Assembly (NCBI GenBank): GCA_036524115.1
Contig: DATDCY010000241.1
Location: 1 to 11,008, forward strand
Reading direction: 5' to 3'
From: a bacterium
GTDB lineage: Bacteria > JAUVQV01 > DATDCY01
Length of the DNA: 11,008 nt
Shown here: one piece after another, positions 7,107-11,008 of the stretch
How positions within the stretch are numbered: position 1 is the first letter of the stretch
Layout: each line of letters begins with the position of its first letter
Notes under the pieces: generated by a model
Database searches by the model: none
What the model was told of the DNA's origin: nothing
What the model saw: only the letters and a program-made list of their open reading frames with translations
Made by a program: the position numbers and the translations under genes

Positions 7107-7144
7107 GCTGCCGTCCCCGGGTTCGCGGAGCACCCCGGGACAGC
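7107..7144 (-). other. hairpin at the 5' end of the hydrogenase leader mRNA
   Basis: GCTG (7107-7110) pairs with CAGC (7141-7144), TCCC (7114-7117) with GGGA (7137-7140), and GGG (7119-7121) with CCC (7133-7135). There is one bulge, one mismatch and an 11-base loop. If transcription starts near 7152 from the promoter upstream, this imperfect stem would lie almost at the mRNA 5' end, where it could protect the message. It resembles no riboswitch class I know. Confidence 0.35.
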
Positions 7145-7158
7145 GTCCAGTGGCTACC

Positions 7159-7186
7159 GTTCTACCTTATATCCGATGGGTGTCAA
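7159..7186 (-). promoter_or_regulatory. sigma70-like promoter of the hydrogenase operon
   Basis: A perfect -35 hexamer TTGACA (7186-7181 on the minus strand) is followed after 16 bases by TAGAAC (7164-7159) as the -10 box, which matches at four of six positions. A start near 7152 would give a leader of about 165 bases before the small-subunit ATG. An inverted repeat (7187-7196) abuts the -35 box on its upstream side. Confidence 0.5.
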
Positions 7187-7273
7187 GGAATTTCCCACAC
7201 GCCTAACACCCTAATTCTTGTCGGGAATATTCCCTGTAAGCGCACTTGGAATATGGGGATATGGGACGTTCCC
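7187..7273. repeat. cluster of GGGAA/TTCCC inverted repeats, candidate operators
   Basis: Three related inverted repeats are seen. GGAATTTCC (7187-7195) has arms GGAA/TTCC. GGGAATATTCCC (7223-7234) is a perfect 12-base palindrome. GGGACGTTCCC (7263-7273) has arms GGGA/TCCC. Their centres are about 37-40 bases apart. Between the second and third lies a tandem near-repeat, AATATGGG then GATATGGG (7250-7265). The first abuts the -35 box of the operon promoter. The arrangement suggests cooperative binding of a dimeric regulator that I cannot name. Confidence 0.5.
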
Positions 7274-7298
7274 CCGGGCACGCGGCGAGATGATTTGT

Positions 7299-7330
7299 GC
7301 CCAAACGAACAAGACTTCGTGAAAATGGGC
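7299..7330 (-). terminator. weak hairpin after the cytochrome gene
   Basis: TGGGC (7330-7326) pairs with GCCCA (7303-7299), and inside it TTCGT (7320-7316) pairs with ACGAA (7309-7305). The structure begins 6 bases past the cytochrome stop codon. A real T run is lacking, so termination is uncertain and some read-through into the hydrogenase operon is possible. Confidence 0.3.
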
Positions 7331-7336
7331 GCAACA

Positions 7337-7648
7337 TCAAGGGCCGCTCTGGAGGAACGCGGACAGAGAGTAGAGATCGAACCACGACAGGTTCCGGAAG
7401 GCGGGCATGCGCGACGTGGGGGACGTGCCTCCCCCGGGGTTCGTGATCTGCGCTCTGATCGAGGCGCCGCTGCGGCGGGACGCGACGTAGGTCAGGTCCG
7501 GGGCGCCGCCGCCGCCCATGCCGCCGAAGCGGTGGCAGCCCGGGCACCCCTCGCGCACGAAGACCTCGCGCCCCTGGCTCGCGCACCCGCCGAGCGCAAA
7601 CCCGGCCGCGAGCAGGAGGGCGCCCGGGAGTGTCCGTCGCGAAGGCAT
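7337..7648 (-). CDS. small mono-haem c-type cytochrome lipoprotein
   Basis: This 103-residue protein has a lipoprotein signal: positive start MPSRRT, hydrophobic stretch, lipobox LGGC with Cys22. It is followed by a class I cytochrome c core with CPGCH (residues 35-39, Cys35/Cys38/His39) as haem attachment site and a MPAF methionine (Met81) as probable sixth ligand. A glycine-rich GGMGGGGAPDLTYV follows the haem site. It should sit on the periplasmic face as a small electron carrier. It is transcribed towards the hydrogenase operon, ending 349 bases before the small-subunit start, and divergently from the membrane iron-sulphur fusion protein. An in-frame stop (TAG at 7660-7658) lies just 9 bases before the ATG and there is no Shine-Dalgarno, so the start is fixed and may be leaderless. 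Confidence 0.85.
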   Translation of the reverse strand: MPSRRTLPGALLLAAGFALGGCASQGREVFVREGCPGCHRFGGMGGGGAPDLTYVASRRSGASIRAQITNPGGGTSPTSRMPAFRNLSWFDLYSLSAFLQSGP

Positions 7649-7654
7649 GGGGCA

Positions 7655-7683
7655 AATCTAGGGCCCGGGCCGCTTGACAACAA
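7655..7683 (-). promoter_or_regulatory. candidate promoter of a leaderless cytochrome mRNA
   Basis: TTGTTG (7683-7678) and TAGATT (7660-7655) are 17 bases apart on the minus strand. The expected start, about 7 bases past the -10 box, coincides with the A of the cytochrome ATG at 7648. No ribosome binding site fits in the remaining 6 bases. Confidence 0.4.
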
Positions 7684-7703
7684 GTCCCCCGGCCGTGCTC
7701 AAT
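7674..7703 (+). promoter_or_regulatory. candidate promoter of the cNMP/AAA/iron-sulphur gene
   Basis: A perfect -35 box TTGACA (7674-7679) is followed after 18 bases by CTCAAT (7698-7703), a weak -10 box. The leader would be about 27 bases long and include GGGAG before the ATG at 7737. The -35 box overlaps that of the divergent cytochrome promoter by two bases, so the two promoters could exclude one another. Confidence 0.4.
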
Positions 7704-7736
7704 GCTGCCGCCGACGTTCGTTCGGCGGGAGCGTCC

Positions 7737-10214
7737 ATGTCGGAGGAGCAGCACGGTCCGCCCGGGGCCCTGACGCCGGAGATCGTCGCCTATCTCGAGC
7801 GCGACGGCGTCGAGGTGGCGGCGTGCCCCGGCGAGGTCCTCGTGCGCCGCGGCGAGCCCGGCCGCGCCTTCTGGGTCGTGCTCGAGGGCACCGTCGAGGT
7901 GCGGCTGGCCGGCGAGGATGGGGTGCACCTGCCGCTGGCGCGCCTCGGGCCCGGCGCCACCTTCGGCGAGATGGCGCTGGTCACGGGGGACCCGGTGTCG
8001 GCCGACGCGGTGGCGCTGGCGCCGGTGCGCCTGCTGCGCTACCCCGCGGAGCGCTTCCGCCGTGCCCTCGGCGAGTGCGAGCCGCTGCGGACGCTCGTGA
8101 TGGCGCGGATGGCCGCGAACCTCCGCGGCACGAGCGCGGAGGTCTGGAACTTCTTCCAGCAGGCGCGCGCGCTCAACGTGCTCGTCGGCCCGCAGCGGCA
8201 GGCCGGGCCGCTCATCGCGGGGAGCGGGGCGATGAAGCCGGTGCGCGAGGCGATCGCGCGCCTCGCGCACGAGCAGCGGCCGGCGCTCGTCAGCGGCGAG
8301 CCCGGGACGGGCAAGCTCTTCGTCGCGGCGAAGATCCACGAAGCCGCGGGCCGCGAGGGCGCGCCGTTCATCGCCGTGGACTGCCGCACGCTCGATGCGG
8401 CCAAGGCGATGCGGTTTCTCTTCGGCGCGGAGCAGGCGTGCGCAGCCGGCGAGGAGGACGCGCACGCGCTGCGCCGGTACGGCGCGCTGCAGCTGGCGCA
8501 CGAGGGGACCCTCGTGCTGCGGCACATCGAGGCGCTGCCCGCCGCGGCCCGGGAGGCGCTCGCCCGGTACGCCGCCCTGCGTCCCGCGTATCCGGTCAGC
8601 AGGCTGATCGCGACCACGACGCTCGGGCCGCAGGCGCTCGCCGCGGCGGCCCCCGAGCTGGGCGCGGCGTTCGACGGGGGCGCCGTCGCGCTCCCGCGGC
8701 TGCTGGAGCGGCGCCGCGACATCCTGCCGCTGGCGGCGCGCTTCCTCGCCGACGCCGCGCGGCACGAGCCGAGGTCCTTCGGCCGCTCGGCCGAGCACGC
8801 ATTGCTCTCGCAGCGCTACGCGCACCGCAACGTCGCGGAGCTGCGCGAGGCGGTCGCCGTGGCCGCCGTCATCGCGGACGGCCCCGAGATCCGCGGCGAG
8901 CACATCTTCACCGGGCCGGCGGGGGAGGGCGGCGTCCACGAGATCGATCTGACGCGGTTCGCGGCCGTCCGCCGGTTGACCTCGCCGGCGCTGCTCGCGG
9001 CGCTGCGCGCGGCCGTCTTCGCCGTCTTCGCGGGGATCGCCGCCGCGAGCGTCGCGCTGCCGGACACGCGCGCCGGGGCGGTCGCCAACGCACTGACGTG
9101 GGGGCTCTGGGAGCCGGCGCTGTTCGTGTGTTTCCTGTTCCTCGGGCGCGTCTGGTGCACGGTGTGCCCGCTCTCGAGCGCGGGGCGCCTCGCCGCGCGG
9201 CTGCAGTGCCTCGGCCGTGCGCCCGGCCCCTGGCTCAAGAGCGGCGCGGTCTGGTTCATCAGCGCGGGGTTCCTGCTCATCATCTGGTCACAGCACGCGT
9301 TCCACATGATGGAGCGGCCGCGCGCCGGCGGCCTGCTGCTGCTCGCGCTGTTTGCCTGCGCGGTGGTCTCGGCGATGATCTGGCGCCGCGAGGTCTGGTG
9401 CCGCTACCTCTGCGCGCTGGGCAACTTCGGCGCGGTCCATGCCCTGCCGGCGGTGCTCAACGTCCGCTCGAACCCGAGCGTCTGCGGGACGATGTGCACG
9501 ACGCACGAGTGCTTCAAGGGGACGGCGCAGACCACCGGCTGCCCGGTCTTCCACCACCCGCTCTACGCGAACGAGAGCCACGCCTGCAAGCAGTGCTACC
9601 AGTGCCTGCGCGTCTGCCCGCACGGCTCGGCGCGCCTGTGGCTGCGCCTGCCGCTGCAGAGCGTGTGGGCGCAGGCGGACATCGGCGGGGCGCTCGTCCC
9701 GTTCGCGCTCTTTCTCTTCTTCTTCGCGCCAGCGATGCTCGCGTCGCAGGGCGGCGGCTGGGCGGGGACGACCGCGGGGTTCACGGCGACGGCACTCGGC
9801 GCGTTCGCGGCCGCGGCGCTCCTCGCGCCGCGGCTGCCGCGCCTGCTCGCGCCGGGCGGGCACCCGGGGCCGGCGCTCGCGACGCGCGCGGCCCTCGCGT
9901 TGCTGCTGCTCGCCTGGGGGCCGGCAATGGCCTTCCAGCTACGGCACGTCGGGGTGCTGAGCGCGGTGCGTCTCCATGCGCAGCCCGGGGGGATCATGGC
10001 GCGTCTGCTGCCGGCGGAGGGACTCACCGTGCTGGCGCTGGCGCAAGTCGAGGCCGTGCTCGCGGCAGGCATCCTTGGCGGGATCTGCCTGATGGGGATC
10101 GGCGGGCGACTGCGGCGCGGCGGCGAGGAGTGGTCGACGGCGCGCTGGCGGGGCTTCCTCGCGATCTGCGCCGCGTACCTCGCCGGCAGCCTCGCGCTGG
10201 TGCTCGGGGACTAG
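7737..10214 (+). CDS. fusion: CRP-like domain, degenerate NtrC-type AAA+ domain, NapH/NosR-like membrane [4Fe-4S] domain
   Basis: I start this 825-residue protein at ATG 7737, preceded by GGGAG; a longer frame from 7674 would use a TTG lying in a promoter. Residues about 15-130 are a cyclic-nucleotide-binding beta-roll with FGEMAL (76-81), but the phosphate-binding Arg is not at its usual place (GDPVSAD, 84-90). Residues about 150-390 resemble a sigma54-activator AAA+ domain. Walker A is intact (GEPGTGK, 187-193), Walker B has become GTLVLRHI (257-264) without its Asp-Glu, and the GAFTGA loop and arginine fingers are not recognisable. No DNA-binding helix-turn-helix follows. Residues about 415-825 hold about nine membrane helices with NapH/NosR-type cysteines: 474/477, 555/559, 583/587/592/602 and CxxCxxCxxxCP at 617/620/623/627. 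It is probably a membrane electron-transfer protein gated by cytoplasmic nucleotide-binding modules; the regulation is inference. It is divergent from the cytochrome gene. Confidence 0.85.
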   Translation: MSEEQHGPPGALTPEIVAYLERDGVEVAACPGEVLVRRGEPGRAFWVVLEGTVEVRLAGEDGVHLPLARLGPGATFGEMALVTGDPVSADAVALAPVRLLRYPAERFRRALGECEPLRTLVMARMAANLRGTSAEVWNFFQQARALNVLVGPQRQAGPLIAGSGAMKPVREAIARLAHEQRPALVSGEPGTGKLFVAAKIHEAAGREGAPFIAVDCRTLDAAKAMRFLFGAEQACAAGEEDAHALRRYGALQLAHEGTLVLRHIEALPAAAREALARYAALRPAYPVSRLIATTTLGPQALAAAAPELGAAFDGGAVALPRLLERRRDILPLAARFLADAARHEPRSFGRSAEHALLSQRYAHRNVAELREAVAVAAVIADGPEIRGEHIFTGPAGEGGVHEIDLTRFAAVRRLTSPALLAALRAAVFAVFAGIAAASVALPDTRAGAVANALTWGLWEPALFVCFLFLGRVWCTVCPLSSAGRLAARLQCLGRAPGPWLKSGAVWFISAGFLLIIWSQHAFHMMERPRAGGLLLLALFACAVVSAMIWRREVWCRYLCALGNFGAVHALPAVLNVRSNPSVCGTMCTTHECFKGTAQTTGCPVFHHPLYANESHACKQCYQCLRVCPHGSARLWLRLPLQSVWAQADIGGALVPFALFLFFFAPAMLASQGGGWAGTTAGFTATALGAFAAAALLAPRLPRLLAPGGHPGPALATRAALALLLLAWGPAMAFQLRHVGVLSAVRLHAQPGGIMARLLPAEGLTVLALAQVEAVLAAGILGGICLMGIGGRLRRGGEEWSTARWRGFLAICAAYLAGSLALVLGD

Positions 10215-10239
10215 CGGCCCGGCGGTCCGGCCGCCGGCG
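10215..10239. terminator. GC-rich hairpin between convergent genes
   Basis: CCGGCGG (10219-10225) pairs exactly with CCGCCGG (10231-10237) around a 5-base loop, in the 25-base gap between two convergent stops. There is no T run on either side. It could act as a bidirectional barrier, but in DNA this rich in GC such a stem may be chance. Confidence 0.3.
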
Positions 10240-11008
10240 TCACCGCCGCGGCCGCGCGATCCCGCGGGCGAGGTCCGCCGCCGCCGCGGCGAGTGCCAGC
10301 GGATTCGGAGCGGCGAGGACGCGGTCGCACAGCGGCGCGTAGGCCGCAATCGCCGAGTCGCCGCTTCCCCAGAGGGAGACCGGCTCCGGGACGATCCAGA
10401 CGAGGTGCCGGCAGCGCCGCCGCAGGGTCTCGAGTTCCCATTCTTGGGCGGGGAAGCGGTTGTTGCGGGCGTCCCCGAGGATCACGACCACGCTGCGTCC
10501 GCCGGCCGCGCGCGGGAAGTCGCGGTTGAAGCGCCGGAGCATCTCGCCGTGGTCCGAGAGCGCGTCGAGCGGCAGGTGCGGCGCGAGGGCCGCGGCGATC
10601 TCGGCGGCCGGCGCGCCGGCGAGTTCGCGGGGGATCTCCGCGGGTCGGTCGACGTAGGCGAAGGCGCGCACGCCGGCGAAGGCGCCGCGCAGGCGGCCGA
10701 GGATCAGCAGGAACAGCGACGCGGCCCGGCGCACCGAGCCCGAGAGGTCTGCGAGCAGGACGAGGTCGCGGCGCGAAGGCACGCGCGCCTTCCTGCGGAG
10801 CACGAACGGGACGCCCCCGTGCACCAGGTTGGCGCGCAGGGTGGCCGTCATGTCCAGGCGGCCGCGCCGGGAGCGGCGGCGCCGGCGGCCGAGGCGCGTG
10901 ACCAGCCGCCCTGCCAGTGCCTCCATCGCCGCGGCGGCCTCGCGCTCCTCGGCGGCGCCCCAGCGCTCCCGGAAGCCCTTGGCGAGGGCGCCCCGTCGCG
11001 CGGCGTCG
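10240..11008 (-). CDS. CoxE-like VWA-domain protein, C-terminal part
   Basis: The frame is open to the right edge, giving about 255 visible residues. A methionine at 10926 is probably internal, since coding-like sequence (GFRERWGAAEER) continues upstream of it. Counting from that Met, an arginine-rich stretch and RGRLDMTATLRANLVHGGVP (about 21-40) match the linker before the VWA domain in CoxE proteins. The MIDAS motif DLSGS is at 60-64, in VLLADLSGSV. A second metal-site region SDHGEM is near residue 123, and VVVILGDARNNRFP near 145 matches the later core strand. CoxE proteins work with a MoxR-type AAA+ ATPase in metallocofactor insertion (known for CO dehydrogenase). The partner would be expected upstream, outside the window. 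Whether this one serves the hydrogenase is unknown. It is convergent with the iron-sulphur fusion gene, with a 25-base gap. Confidence 0.8.
   Translation of the reverse strand, partial: DAARRGALAKGFRERWGAAEEREAAAAMEALAGRLVTRLGRRRRRSRRGRLDMTATLRANLVHGGVPFVLRRKARVPSRRDLVLLADLSGSVRRAASLFLLILGRLRGAFAGVRAFAYVDRPAEIPRELAGAPAAEIAAALAPHLPLDALSDHGEMLRRFNRDFPRAAGGRSVVVILGDARNNRFPAQEWELETLRRRCRHLVWIVPEPVSLWGSGDSAIAAYAPLCDRVLAAPNPLALAAAAADLARGIARPRR

Larger units (their letters stand above)
6988..7336. promoter_or_regulatory. 349-base control region of the hydrogenase operon
   Basis: No gene is supported in this stretch. On the minus strand it contains, in order of transcription, a weak hairpin after the cytochrome stop, a cluster of GGGAA/TTCCC inverted repeats, a sigma70-like promoter, and a GC-rich leader of about 165 bases with an imperfect hairpin and finally the AAGGAGG site. 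The part from about 7150 to 7330 is richer in A/T than the flanking genes, as expected for regulatory DNA. I find no convincing sigma54 (-24/-12) promoter. Confidence 0.6.

Noticed and set aside
6988-7336. Sigma54 promoter upstream of the hydrogenase operon
   Set aside because: I looked for GG-N10-GC with TGGCAC/TTGC similarity because of the NtrC-like neighbour and found no convincing match.
7674-7736. TTG start for the cNMP/AAA/iron-sulphur protein
   Set aside because: The TTG forms part of a perfect TTGACA -35 box and has no Shine-Dalgarno; ATG 7737 has GGGAG and fits the family domain start.
6677-10342. Very long plus-strand open frame through the hydrogenase promoter and fusion gene
   Set aside because: It is a shadow frame in GC-rich DNA: Arg/Ala/Gly-rich, no domain, and it runs out of frame with the clearly conserved protein at 7737-10214.
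1-11008. CRISPR array, tRNA, rRNA or insertion sequence
   Set aside because: No regularly spaced repeats, no tRNA-like cloverleaf, no rRNA sequence and no transposase-like protein were seen on either strand.

Overview
The window looks like two unlike pieces of DNA joined near 1090-1160. Bases 1 to about 1120 have a moderate base composition with A/T-ending codons. They carry the start of a TIR-domain protein (minus strand, running off the left edge) and, divergently, a complete class I SAM-dependent methyltransferase. The protein style (TIR with a WVDWEDIPP motif) resembles Chloroflexota/Anaerolineae or cyanobacteria, which is an impression and not a search result. From about 1160 to the right end the DNA is very GC-rich with strongly G/C-ending codons. 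Its gene content (periplasmic Hyb-type hydrogenase, c-type cytochrome lipoprotein, degenerate NtrC-like/polyferredoxin fusion) suggests an anaerobic bacterium of deltaproteobacterial (Desulfuromonadota/Geobacter-like) type. The junction could be horizontal transfer or a metagenomic assembly chimera.

The core is a five-gene minus-strand operon in hybOABCD order: Tat-exported [NiFe]-hydrogenase small subunit (6987-5857), Tat-exported 16-Cys ferredoxin-like subunit HybA (5843-4860), NrfD/HybB-type membrane subunit (4843-3707), large subunit (3679-1961) and maturation endopeptidase (1892-1377). Together they would make a membrane-bound periplasmic enzyme linking H2 to the quinone pool, with the last gene maturing the large subunit. 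A sigma70-like promoter (7159-7186) precedes the operon, with a cluster of GGGAA/TTCCC-type inverted repeats beside it. A canonical terminator hairpin with a T run lies between the large subunit and the protease.

The most important observation is that the large-subunit gene contains an in-frame TGA (3491-3493) exactly at the second cysteine of the N-terminal L1 CxxC motif ([16 protein letters not shown]). One base downstream begins a 14-base-pair two-part hairpin (3454-3489) with the geometry of a bacterial SECIS element. This is best read as selenocysteine at residue 63. In classical [NiFeSe] hydrogenases Sec replaces the first (terminal) Cys of the C-terminal L2 motif; here L2 is an ordinary DPCLAC. 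The window therefore appears to encode a hydrogenase with Sec at a bridging-ligand position in L1.

Upstream lie a small mono-haem cytochrome c lipoprotein (7648-7337, minus), possibly translated from a leaderless mRNA, and divergently an 825-residue protein (7737-10214). The latter fuses a CRP-like domain, an NtrC-type AAA+ domain that has lost Walker B and GAFTGA, and a polytopic NapH/NosR-like 4Fe-4S domain. The right edge holds the C-terminal part of a CoxE-like VWA protein (minus strand, convergent, 5' end outside the window).
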